NCBI GenBank assembly: GCA_051886215.1
Contig: JBJEXX010000059.1
Span: 1-48,616, forward strand
From: JBJEXX01 sp051886215
GTDB taxonomy: Bacteria > Bacillota_I > Bacilli_A > RF39 > UBA660
DNA length: 48,616 nucleotides
Direction: 5' to 3'
This document shows, one piece after another, positions 26,488 to 34,378 of this stretch (its first letter is position 1; each line of letters opens with the position of its first letter). The notes beneath the pieces were generated by a model. The model ran no database searches and was not told the origin of the DNA. It saw only the letters and a program-made list of their open reading frames with translations. Position numbers and translations under genes: made by a program.

Positions 26488-29400
26488 ATGCCTAAATTTA
26501 CTAAAGAACAACAAAGTGCCATAGATACAGAAGGTACTAATATTATAGTTTCCGCCGGAGCAGGTAGTGGAAAAACGGCTGTACTTACCGAAAGAGTTTT
26601 AAGAAAATTAAAACAAAAAATTGATATTGATAAATTATTAGTACTAACATTTACTAAGGCAGCTGCGGAAGAAATGAAAGAAAGAATAAAAAATAAAATA
26701 AAAGATATAAAAGAATTAAACTTACAGTTAGATAAAATAGATTCTGCTTATATTACTACTTTTGATAGTTATTCTTTATCTATAGTAAAAAAATATCATT
26801 ATCTATTAAATATAACTCCAAATGTTAAAATATGTGAAGAAGCTCTTATAAAGTTAAAAAAGAAAAAATTTTTAGATGATATTTTTAATGAATTGTATCA
26901 AAAAAAAGATGAATACTTTTTAAAATTAATAAATGATTTTTGTGTTAAAGATGATGAAATAATAAAAAATAATATTTTAAATATTTATAATAAAATATCG
27001 ATGAAATATGATAAAAAAGAATATTTAAAAAATTATATAAATAATAGTTTTAATAACGAAAAAATAAAAGAAAATATTTTATTATATGAAAAACTATTAC
27101 AAGATAAAATAAATAATATAAAAAGTTTATTACAAGATATATCTTATTATGTAGAAAATGATTATTATATAAAATTAGAACAAGTATTTAATAAATTATT
27201 AAACTCAAATAATTATGATGAAATAAAGTTATCATTACCTGATAAATTACCACAACTTCCTAGAAATAGTGAAGAAATTGTCAAAACTTCAAAAAATAAG
27301 ATTTCTGAATTAATAAAAGAAATAAAAGAACTATGTATATATGAAAGTATGGATAGTATTAAAGAATCATTATTATCAACAAAAGAATATACAACTAGTA
27401 TAGTTGATATTTTAATAAAATTAGATGATAAATTAGAAGCTTATAAAAAAGAAAATGATTTATTTGAATTTATAGATATATCACATTTAGCTATAAAAGT
27501 AGTAAGTGAATATGAAGAGGTAAGAGAAGAAATAAAAAATAATTTTAATGAAATATTAGTAGATGAGTATCAAGATACTAATGATTTGCAAGAATTATTT
27601 ATCTCTTATATTTCTAATAATAATGTGTATATGGTTGGTGATATAAAACAATCTATTTATAGATTCAGAAATGCTAATCCTAATAATTTTAAAAATAAAT
27701 ATGATGATTATTCACAAAATAAAAATGGTATAAAAATAGATTTAAATAAAAACTTTAGAAGTAGAAGAGAAGTTTTAGATAATATAAATTATATTTTTGA
27801 TAAAGTAATGGATAATTACTTAGGAGAAGCAGAGTATAATAAATCTCATAGAATGGTATTTGGAAATACCTCATATGAAGAAGAAGGTAAAACAAATCAA
27901 TCTAATAATATGGAGTTTTTAAATTATTCTTATGATAAATATAGTATTTATAAAAAAGAAGAAGTAGAAGCATTTATTATAGCCAATGATATTTTAAATA
28001 AAATAAATAATAAATATCAAATATTTGATAAAGATAAACAAGTTTTAAGAGATATAACATATAGTGATTTTGTTATTTTAATGGATAGATCTACAGATTT
28101 TGATTTATATAAAAAAATATTTGAATACTTAAATATACCATTAACTATTTATAAAGATAATGAAATAAATTCATCTATTGATATGTTAGTAATATCAAAT
28201 ATTTTAAAATTAATTACTAAAATAAAAAATAAAGAATTTGATCAAGAATTTAAATATTCCTATACCTCAGTAGCTAGAAGTTTCCTATTTAATTTAGATG
28301 ATGAAGAAATATTTGAACATATTACAAATAATACTTATAAAGAATCTATAATATATAAAAAAATATTAGAAATAATAGATTTTATATCCTATAATACACC
28401 ATGTAATATAATAGATTATATATTAAAAGAATTTAATTATTATAATAAATTACTAACTATAACAGATATAGCTAATTCTATAGAAAGAATAGATTATATT
28501 AAAAATTTAGCAAAGAATATATCACAAGTAGGATATACAATATATGATTTATCTAATATAATAGATGAAATATTAAAAGAAAATTTAAAACTAACTACTC
28601 CAATTATAACTAATGATAATAATAGTTGTAAAATAATGACTATTCATAAATCTAAAGGATTAGAGTATCATATATGTTATTTCCCAGGGTTATATAAAAA
28701 ATTTAATATTTTAGATTTAAATGATTTATTTTTATATGATAATAGTTATGGAATAATAACTCCATATTATAAAGAAGGAATAGGAAAAACTATAACCAAA
28801 ACTTTATTGAAAGATAAATATCTAAAAGATGAAATAAGTGAAAAAATAAGATTATTTTATGTATCATTAACTAGGTGTAAAGAAAAAATTATTTTTGTTA
28901 GTTCTTTTGGAGAAGAAAAAACTATAAATTATAAAGAAAATAAAGTAGTAGATGATATAGATAGATTAAAATATAGATCATTTCATGATATATTAGATAG
29001 TATAGAAGAAGAATTATTACCATACATCCAAAATATAAATTTAGAAGATTTAGGTTTAACTAAAGATTATAATTTAAATAAAAAAAATAATTATAAAAAT
29101 AAAATAAATAAAATAGATAATAAAATAATAATAAAAGAAGTAACGACAAGTTTTCAAAAAGAAGAAAACAATAACTATTCTAAAAAAACAAACGAATTAC
29201 TAACAGAAGAAAAAATAAAAAATATGGAATATGGTACTAAAATGCATTATTATTTGCAATTATTAAATTTAAAAACAAAAGATGTATCTTATATAAAAGA
29301 TAATAAAATAAAATCTTTATTAAATGATTTTTTATCTTTAGATATATTTAAAAATATAGAAGACGCAAATATATATAAAGAATATGAATTCTTATATGAA

Positions 29401-29610
29401 GAAAATAATATAATTAATCATGGAATAATAGATTTATTAATAGAATATAAAGATAAAGTAATAATTATAGATTATAAATTATCTAATATAGAAGATGAGG
29501 CATATAAAAGACAATTAAATGGATATAAAGATTATATTAAGGAAAAATTAAAAAAAGATACTATAATATATTTGTATTCAATAAATAAAAATATTTTAAA
29601 AAAGTTATAA
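26488..29610 (+). CDS. addA: AddA helicase-nuclease
   Basis: A 1040-residue UvrD-family helicase with a C-terminal nuclease. Walker A is SAGAGSGKTAV (about 22-32). TKAAAEEMKERI is motif Ia, VDEYQDTN is motif II, and GDIKQSIYRFR is motif III. MTIHKSKGLEYH is motif V and RLFYVSLTRCKEK is motif VI. The nuclease active site near the C-terminus has HGIIDLLI and IDYKLSN. It unwinds and degrades double-strand ends with AddB and also defends against foreign linear DNA. It is shorter than Bacillus AddA (1,232) through compact linkers. RBS AGGAGG. Its stop lies inside a terminator hairpin. Confidence 0.94.
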   Translation: MPKFTKEQQSAIDTEGTNIIVSAGAGSGKTAVLTERVLRKLKQKIDIDKLLVLTFTKAAAEEMKERIKNKIKDIKELNLQLDKIDSAYITTFDSYSLSIVKKYHYLLNITPNVKICEEALIKLKKKKFLDDIFNELYQKKDEYFLKLINDFCVKDDEIIKNNILNIYNKISMKYDKKEYLKNYINNSFNNEKIKENILLYEKLLQDKINNIKSLLQDISYYVENDYYIKLEQVFNKLLNSNNYDEIKLSLPDKLPQLPRNSEEIVKTSKNKISELIKEIKELCIYESMDSIKESLLSTKEYTTSIVDILIKLDDKLEAYKKENDLFEFIDISHLAIKVVSEYEEVREEIKNNFNEILVDEYQDTNDLQELFISYISNNNVYMVGDIKQSIYRFRNANPNNFKNKYDDYSQNKNGIKIDLNKNFRSRREVLDNINYIFDKVMDNYLGEAEYNKSHRMVFGNTSYEEEGKTNQSNNMEFLNYSYDKYSIYKKEEVEAFIIANDILNKINNKYQIFDKDKQVLRDITYSDFVILMDRSTDFDLYKKIFEYLNIPLTIYKDNEINSSIDMLVISNILKLITKIKNKEFDQEFKYSYTSVARSFLFNLDDEEIFEHITNNTYKESIIYKKILEIIDFISYNTPCNIIDYILKEFNYYNKLLTITDIANSIERIDYIKNLAKNISQVGYTIYDLSNIIDEILKENLKLTTPIITNDNNSCKIMTIHKSKGLEYHICYFPGLYKKFNILDLNDLFLYDNSYGIITPYYKEGIGKTITKTLLKDKYLKDEISEKIRLFYVSLTRCKEKIIFVSSFGEEKTINYKENKVVDDIDRLKYRSFHDILDSIEEELLPYIQNINLEDLGLTKDYNLNKKNNYKNKINKIDNKIIIKEVTTSFQKEENNNYSKKTNELLTEEKIKNMEYGTKMHYYLQLLNLKTKDVSYIKDNKIKSLLNDFLSLDIFKNIEDANIYKEYEFLYEENNIINHGIIDLLIEYKDKVIIIDYKLSNIEDEAYKRQLNGYKDYIKEKLKKDTIIYLYSINKNILKKL

Positions 29611-29627
29611 TTTTATAACTTTTTTTT
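29601..29627 (+). terminator. Intrinsic terminator of addBA
   Basis: A perfect ten-base inverted repeat (AAAGTTATAA, TT, TTATAACTTT) runs into a T tract and contains the addA stop codon. Confidence 0.85.
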
Positions 29628-29662
29628 ATGTAAATATAATTATAAATAGAATAGGAGATAAA

Positions 29663-30416
29663 ATGATAGAAGAACAAGAAAAAATAAAAATAGAAAATAT
29701 GATATATGAAATAAGAGGAAAACAAGTAATGTTAGATAGTGATTTAGCTAAACTTTATCAATGTAAGAATGGAACAAAGTCTATAAATTTAGCAGTTAAT
29801 AGAAATAAAAATAAATTTCCTGAAGATTTCTATTTTCAGGTTACTAAAGAAGAATATAGTAATTTGAGGTTTCAAATTGAAACCACAATTTTAAAAAGAG
29901 AAAATATTAATATGAATAGATCTTTACCATATGTATTTACGGAACAAGGAGTAGCGATGTTGGCTACTGTGATTCACACTAATATTGCCGCAGAAGTAAG
30001 TATCAATATAATGAGAACCTTTGTTATGATGAGAAAATATCTATCAACAAACTTAATAGAACAAAAATATATAAATAATCAAGTTATGAAAAATACAGAA
30101 GATATAAGATTACTACAGGAATCATTTCATAAATTTGAGTCTAAAACAAAAACAAATGAAATTTATTTTAATGGACAAATATATGATGCCTATTCAAAAA
30201 TAATAGATATTATGAAAGAAGCTANNNNNNNNNNNNNNNNNNNNNNNNNNNNNNNNNNNNNNNNNNNNNNNNNNNNNNNNNNNNNNNNNNNNNNNNNNNN
30301 NNNNNNNNNNNNNNNNNNNNNNNNACTATGCAGGAAGTAAAACTTTTTCTATAAATATATTAGAAGATGAAATAGTGAAGAAACATTTAATAAATTATAT
30401 CAAAAGTATTATATAA
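29663..30416 (+). CDS. ORF6N-domain DNA-binding protein, interrupted by assembly gap
   Basis: The first 187 residues hold an ORF6N (KilA-N-like) domain, with MLDSDLAKLYQCKNGTKSIN, then FPEDFYFQVTKEEY, then PYVFTEQGVAML and ISINIMRTFVMMRKYL-type sequence. A short coiled coil follows. The sequence then enters 100 Ns. Immediately after the gap, a frame reading YAGSKTFSINILEDEIVKK ends at TAA 30414-30416. This resembles the usual C-terminus of long ORF6N proteins, so I join both parts as one gene. The middle, perhaps 70-80 residues, is missing. A reading frame that simply runs through the Ns and ends at 30340 is an artefact. ORF6N proteins are common in phages and mobile islands; exact role unknown. 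Confidence 0.8.
30225..30324. other. Scaffold gap of exactly 100 Ns
   Basis: A run of exactly 100 N characters is the conventional placeholder for a gap of unknown size, so downstream spacing is not exact. It lies in a gene family that is often multicopy. Confidence 0.98.
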
Positions 30417-30430
30417 AAAATAAATATTAA

Positions 30431-30479
30431 TTGGTAAAATATGGAAGCAAACTTATCTTTATATGGTAAAATTTTCCAA
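30431..30479. promoter_or_regulatory. Operator-like palindrome upstream of the pilin-like genes
   Basis: ATGGTAAAATTTTCCAA at 30463-30479 matches 15 of 17 bases of a perfect palindrome in front of the VirB2-like gene. TTGGTAAAAT at 30431-30440 repeats the left half-site 32 bases upstream. The arrangement (two spaced elements before a promoter) is the same at both promoters. No binding protein is known; the regulator is inferred only. Confidence 0.5.
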
Positions 30480-30573
30480 ATAAATTATTTGTTATAAAAT
30501 AATAATATTTATAAAAATGTAAATAATAACAATGTAAACTTTACAAATTATTATTTTTTTTAAAATAAAAAAA

Positions 30574-30601
30574 TTGAAATAATAATAATATTTGATATAA
30601 T
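30574..30601 (+). promoter_or_regulatory. Promoter of the first secretion-locus operon
   Basis: TTGAAA (30574-30579), 16 bases, TATAAT (30596-30601). A second TATAAT at 30611-30616 is an alternative -10. The 220 bases between the ORF6N stop and the pilin-like gene hold this promoter and the operator-like repeats and nothing else that I can recognise. Confidence 0.6.
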
Positions 30602-30636
30602 AAAATTGTATATAATAGAAAGGATGTGTATTATAA

Positions 30637-30813
30637 ATGAAAGAAGCAACTGGAGAATTAAATATGACAGTAGTTACTATAGTAGCAATAGCAGCAATAT
30701 TAGGATTTTTCTGGGCAATGTGGCCAAATATTAAGAATCAAATTAATCAACAATGGTCTAATGCGACAGAAGGAGAAAATGGTGCTACTTACGAGGGATA
30801 TATTATAAAATAA
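30637..30813 (+). CDS. Small pilin-like membrane protein
   Basis: A 58-residue protein, MKEATGELNMTVV then a hydrophobic helix (about 10-29) and a short polar C-terminus. The shape (very short polar leader, Gly6-Glu7, then a long helix) resembles Flp/type IV-like pilin precursors processed by a prepilin peptidase, but no such peptidase is encoded here. The next gene has the same MKEA-x-G start. RBS AAAGGATG precedes the ATG. It is short but well supported by promoter, RBS and paralogous N-terminus. A surface-filament or secretion-channel role is inferred. Confidence 0.7.
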   Translation: MKEATGELNMTVVTIVAIAAILGFFWAMWPNIKNQINQQWSNATEGENGATYEGYIIK

Positions 30814-30850
30814 ATATGTATTAAATTATTGAAATAAATCGGGTGTTAAT

Positions 30851-31360
30851 ATGAAGGAAGCAATAGGTCAAACAATATCTTTACAAGTAATTTTAATATT
30901 TTTAGTATTCTTAAATGCTTTTTTGGCATTTTCTGTTAATTATACCAAAGCTTTTAGAGTTAAAAATAAAGTTATTAACGAACTTGAACAAAATGAAGGT
31001 TTAAATGCTACCGCTAGAAATAATATAATTAATTATATAGAAAATGTTGGTTATAATGTGGCTGATAAAACCGGAAAGACTAAAGATAATAAAGGAACTT
31101 GTTTTCATGGTGTATGTATTACTCCACATTGTGCAGGTAGTTTAGGAACAGATAAAGGTAGTGATAGTTGTATTGCTGATAGTAATAAAAAAGTTTCAAA
31201 TTACAGAGTTTATTATACTGTAGAGACTTATATTAATATTAATATCCCGATTATAAATCAAATATTAGATCAAGATATAGCGATTTTAAAAGTTCAAGGT
31301 GATACGGCTACAGTGTATACTGATGCTAGTCGTTTAAGTGATTTATTATATTGGAGTTAA
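30851..31360 (+). CDS. TadE/minor-pilin-like membrane protein
   Basis: A 169-residue protein beginning MKEAIGQTISLQ, then a membrane helix (about 9-29) and an extracytoplasmic domain. Four cysteines (84, 89, 94, 107) lie in a Gly/Ser-rich loop, and a beta-rich C-terminus follows. The N-terminus resembles both the upstream 58-residue protein and class III pilin leaders (Gly followed by Gln, then helix), and the overall size fits a TadE-like minor pilin. No pilin-processing peptidase, TadA ATPase or TadB/C platform is encoded in the window. The RBS is GGGTG. Family placement is tentative. Confidence 0.65.
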   Translation: MKEAIGQTISLQVILIFLVFLNAFLAFSVNYTKAFRVKNKVINELEQNEGLNATARNNIINYIENVGYNVADKTGKTKDNKGTCFHGVCITPHCAGSLGTDKGSDSCIADSNKKVSNYRVYYTVETYININIPIINQILDQDIAILKVQGDTATVYTDASRLSDLLYWS

Positions 31361-31370
31361 AGGAGATTTT

Positions 31371-32366
31371 ATGAACGTCATAGTTGCAAACAGAGCTTTA
31401 GAAGAATTAAGTAATTTAGATATAGATTTATTGAAAAGTGTAAACGGAGAATATGATGCCTCTGAATTAGTTTCTATGTTTAAAAATTTCTTTTTTAATA
31501 AAATGATATTGGATATTACTGCTATAAAAGATTATGCTAATATATCTAATATTCAAAAAATATCTATAGATTTAGACCCAAGTAAAATTATATTATATTT
31601 ACCAAATGATCCAATTGTTAATTCTGATACTTTTTTATCACAATTAATATCTATGGGATTTTATAATTTTACTACTAATTTAGATGGAGTAAAATATTTA
31701 CTTGAACATACTAATTCTTATAGAGATGTCGCTCATATTCAAAATGTTAACGCTTCGTTAAGTAATGGTCAAACCGATAAAAATTTGATATCATCAAAAA
31801 TAATAGGTATAAGGAACTTAACTGAACATGCAGGCGCTACAACACTAGCTTACATGTTGTTTAAAGAAGCTAAAGCAAAAGGATTGAATGCTTATGCTAT
31901 AGAAGTTGATAAACATGATTTTTCTTTCTTTAATGATGTTTATATGAAATCAACTAGTGATTCATCTTTAGCGGAGGAAGTATTAAAATTAAAAAATGCT
32001 GATTGTATATTTGTTGATTTAAATAATTCTAAAAATGAAGAATTATGTACTGACGTTTTATATTTATTAGAACCATCTATAGTAAAATTAAATAAATTAT
32101 TATTAAGAGATAAAACTGTTTTTCAAAGATTAAAATCAAATAAAATAGTACTTAATCAAAATGTATTGAATCAAGATGATATAAATAATTTGGAATATGA
32201 AGCTAAAATAAAATTTTTCCAAATTATACCACCAATTAATGATAGGGAATTAAGTAATGATATAAACAATTTGTTAATAAAGTTAGGTATAAGTGTAAAT
32301 AACGAACCTGAAAAAAAGAAAGAAAACCCTTTTAATAAAATATTTAATGTATTTAAAGATGAATAA
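31371..32366 (+). CDS. TadZ/CpaE-like protein with degenerate P-loop
   Basis: The 331-residue cytoplasmic protein has an N-terminal receiver-like alpha/beta half (about 1-125) and a C-terminal MinD/ParA-like half. Its P-loop position reads GIRNLTEHAGATTL (146-159), which keeps the small-residue run and TT but has no Lys where KGGxGKT has one. ADCIFVDLNN (210-219) sits at the Walker B position. CpaE/TadZ proteins place pilus or secretion machines at a pole and some members are ATPase-dead. ATG 31371 is chosen because AGGAG precedes it by 6 bases; an earlier in-frame start at 31338 lies inside the upstream gene. A terminator follows. Medium confidence. Confidence 0.65.
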   Translation: MNVIVANRALEELSNLDIDLLKSVNGEYDASELVSMFKNFFFNKMILDITAIKDYANISNIQKISIDLDPSKIILYLPNDPIVNSDTFLSQLISMGFYNFTTNLDGVKYLLEHTNSYRDVAHIQNVNASLSNGQTDKNLISSKIIGIRNLTEHAGATTLAYMLFKEAKAKGLNAYAIEVDKHDFSFFNDVYMKSTSDSSLAEEVLKLKNADCIFVDLNNSKNEELCTDVLYLLEPSIVKLNKLLLRDKTVFQRLKSNKIVLNQNVLNQDDINNLEYEAKIKFFQIIPPINDRELSNDINNLLIKLGISVNNEPEKKKENPFNKIFNVFKDE

Positions 32367-32377
32367 TCATCTTTTTT
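32356..32377 (+). terminator. Intrinsic terminator after the TadZ-like gene
   Basis: AAGATGA, loop ATAA, TCATCTT, then T run. The stop codon is in the loop region. Confidence 0.75.
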
Positions 32378-32389
32378 TATTTAAATATA

Positions 32390-32441
32390 TTGGAAATATT
32401 TACCAATTATCATTAATTTAGATATTGGTAAAATTTACCAA
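32390..32441. promoter_or_regulatory. Paired palindromic operators before the VirB2-like gene
   Basis: TTGGAAATATTTACCAA (32390-32406) and the perfect palindrome TTGGTAAAATTTACCAA (32425-32441) are 35 bases apart centre to centre and lie upstream of a strong promoter. They match the motif at 30463-30479. This is probably a binding site for a dimeric regulator. Confidence 0.6.
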
Positions 32442-32490
32442 CAAAAAAATGTATAAAAAAGTAAAATATTAGTTTGTAAAATAAAAATGA

Positions 32491-32519
32491 TTGACAATAA
32501 TAATAAAACATAATAAAAT
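32491..32519 (+). promoter_or_regulatory. Strong promoter of the VirB2-like gene
   Basis: TTGACA (32491-32496), 17 bases, TAAAAT (32514-32519). Confidence 0.75.
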
Positions 32520-32546
32520 TATCTTAAGAGAGGAAGGATTTATAAT

Positions 32547-32897
32547 ATGGAAGGAATTTTATTATTATTAGATGCATGTGAAGGAATTGGACCAATAGTT
32601 GGAGTTATAAAAGGAGGAGTATTTCCAGTTATACAAATTGGTATTCCTATATTATTAATATTAATGGGATCTATTGATTTAGGAAAAGCTGTTATTTCAA
32701 GTGATGATAAAGCTATTAAAGAGTCTACATCTAAATTAATTAAACGTTGCATCGCTGCGATTGCTGTATTCTTTGTTGTTACAATAGTAAAATTATTGAT
32801 GGGAGTTATAGCTAACAACGCAAAAGAAGTATCTGGTGAAGCTGCTGCTGGTACAGAAAATGCTAGTTCTTGGTGGACTTGTTGGTCTCAATATTAA
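32547..32897 (+). CDS. VirB2-like small two-TM membrane protein
   Basis: A 116-residue protein with two membrane segments (about 26-48 and 66-88) joined by a short charged loop, IDLGKAVISSDDKAIKESTS, and a polar tail. The shape is that of VirB2/TrbC-type pilin subunits of Gram-positive type IV secretion systems. The segment 31-86 recurs, with about half the residues identical, at the C-terminus of the next gene's product. It has its own strong promoter, good RBS (GAGGAAGG) and its own terminator, as suits a structural subunit made in excess. There is no classical signal peptide. Confidence 0.7.
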   Translation: MEGILLLLDACEGIGPIVGVIKGGVFPVIQIGIPILLILMGSIDLGKAVISSDDKAIKESTSKLIKRCIAAIAVFFVVTIVKLLMGVIANNAKEVSGEAAAGTENASSWWTCWSQY

Positions 32898-32913
32898 AAT
32901 TAATTTATAATTA

Positions 32914-32943
32914 AATAGTAAAAACATTTTACTATTTTTTTTT
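32914..32943 (+). terminator. Intrinsic terminator after the VirB2-like gene
   Basis: AATAGTAAAA, loop, TTTTACTATT, then a T run. Its right arm overlaps TTTACT, a possible -35 of the next gene paired with an extended TGA-TATACT -10 at 32948-32956. Confidence 0.75.
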
Positions 32944-32998
32944 ATTATGATATACTCATAATAGGTTATTATAAGAAATATTAGGGATGTGTAAAGTT

Positions 32999-34366
32999 AT
33001 GAGAAAAAATAAACTTTTAATATATATAGCGTTATTTTTTGGAATATTTATGGTAGGAATTACTAAAGTTAATGCTTCAACATATTTGGGATGTGAATAT
33101 ACAATTTCTAAAAAAAAATTAGATGATTATTATGATTTGGCACATGTTAAGACAGATTATAAAATGTTTATTGGTTTTGTCGATTCTAAAGTAAGTGTTA
33201 AATATACTACTGATAATGGTTATTCGAGTGGGAAATATTCTGATAATGATGTGGCTATAGTACAAGATGACTATATTGAAGTTGGCTCTATGCCTTCGAG
33301 TGGATGTCCTAAAGTATCCTTTAAAAAAAGATTTAGACTTGGAATATGGACTAATATAGATGGTGGTAATGCTGTAGAAACAACAGCTAGTGAAGTTTTT
33401 AAATTTTCTGGTTATAAGAAAACTTGTTCCTATACAGAACAAACAACTAAACAAAATTTTGAACTTACAATTAATTATAACGGAACATATAATAATTTAG
33501 GTTTTGTTAATGGTGAACCTCAAGGAATAACTGTTTATACCAGAACTAAAAGCCAAGATAGAGTAGATGATTATATAAAATTTTGGACTACAATGTATAA
33601 TGGATGCCCTAGAAGAGTGTATAAGGTAGGTAATTTTTTGTATGCTAGTGATGGAAGTAGGAAACCTAAAGGTGAGGATGCGGCATATGAATTAGTTATA
33701 AGTAATGAATGTCCATTTTTGGAAGACTCCGATTATATATTAGCAAAAGAATATGTTAATTCAGTAGATGTTGACAAACTAACTAAAGAAACTTCTGGTG
33801 AATTTGTTAGAACATATAACTTAAGGTATAATGGATGGAAAAGTTTGCTGAGTAGAAATAATACTGAAGCTCTAAAACAATGCGATGACTATGAGGAAAT
33901 TCAAAAAAAATTCCAAAAAATCGCCACTAAATTAAATGAATTAGGATATATTGATGATGCTAAATTGGAAAGTATAGAAAATGATACTACAACTTTATCT
34001 TCAAAAGTTATTGATTGGAATATAGAATATGGACAAGGTGAAGAACTTGATTGTGATGAAATATTTGATGATGAAGTTATGTCATTTTTAAAAACTATTT
34101 TTACTTGGATTAGAATAGCAATTCCTATTTTATTAATAATTTTAGGCATGATTGATTTTTCACAAGTTATTATAAGTCAAGATCCGGATGCAATGAAAAA
34201 GTGTACTTCTAAATTTACGAAGAGATGTATAGTTGCGATTATTATTTTCTTCTTACCTACAATAATTATGCTAATTTTACAATGGATTAATGATTACGTA
34301 ATGACAACAAATCCAGATTGTGTTATAGAAGATTTAAATATAATTGTTAAAAACATATGGAAATAG
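32999..34366 (+). CDS. Exported protein with a C-terminal VirB2-like domain
   Basis: The 455-residue protein has a signal peptide (1-26, ending KVNA|S). An extracytoplasmic part of about 330 residues follows, with many cysteines (including GCEYTI, GCPKV, KKTCSY, GCPRR, NECPF and QCDDY). The C-terminal part (about 373-430) copies the two-TM VirB2-like unit of the upstream 116-residue protein: IAIPILLIILGMIDF matches IGIPILLILMGSIDL. An ectodomain is therefore fused onto a pilin-like membrane module. ATG 32999 gives the signal peptide; an in-frame ATG at 32987 is also possible. Function is unknown, but the shared unit places it in the secretion apparatus, perhaps as a tip or adhesin subunit. 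Confidence 0.72.
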   Translation: MRKNKLLIYIALFFGIFMVGITKVNASTYLGCEYTISKKKLDDYYDLAHVKTDYKMFIGFVDSKVSVKYTTDNGYSSGKYSDNDVAIVQDDYIEVGSMPSSGCPKVSFKKRFRLGIWTNIDGGNAVETTASEVFKFSGYKKTCSYTEQTTKQNFELTINYNGTYNNLGFVNGEPQGITVYTRTKSQDRVDDYIKFWTTMYNGCPRRVYKVGNFLYASDGSRKPKGEDAAYELVISNECPFLEDSDYILAKEYVNSVDVDKLTKETSGEFVRTYNLRYNGWKSLLSRNNTEALKQCDDYEEIQKKFQKIATKLNELGYIDDAKLESIENDTTTLSSKVIDWNIEYGQGEELDCDEIFDDEVMSFLKTIFTWIRIAIPILLIILGMIDFSQVIISQDPDAMKKCTSKFTKRCIVAIIIFFLPTIIMLILQWINDYVMTTNPDCVIEDLNIIVKNIWK

Positions 34367-34378
34367 TGTGGTGATAAA

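Noticed and set aside
30225..30340. ORF ending at 30340 that reads through the Ns
   Set aside because: The gap length is arbitrary, so the frame after it (LCRK stop) is not meaningful; another frame gives a plausible family C-terminus ending at 30416.
32540..32818. Minus-strand open frame over the VirB2-like gene
   Set aside because: It is complementary to a well-supported gene with promoter, RBS and terminator on the plus strand.
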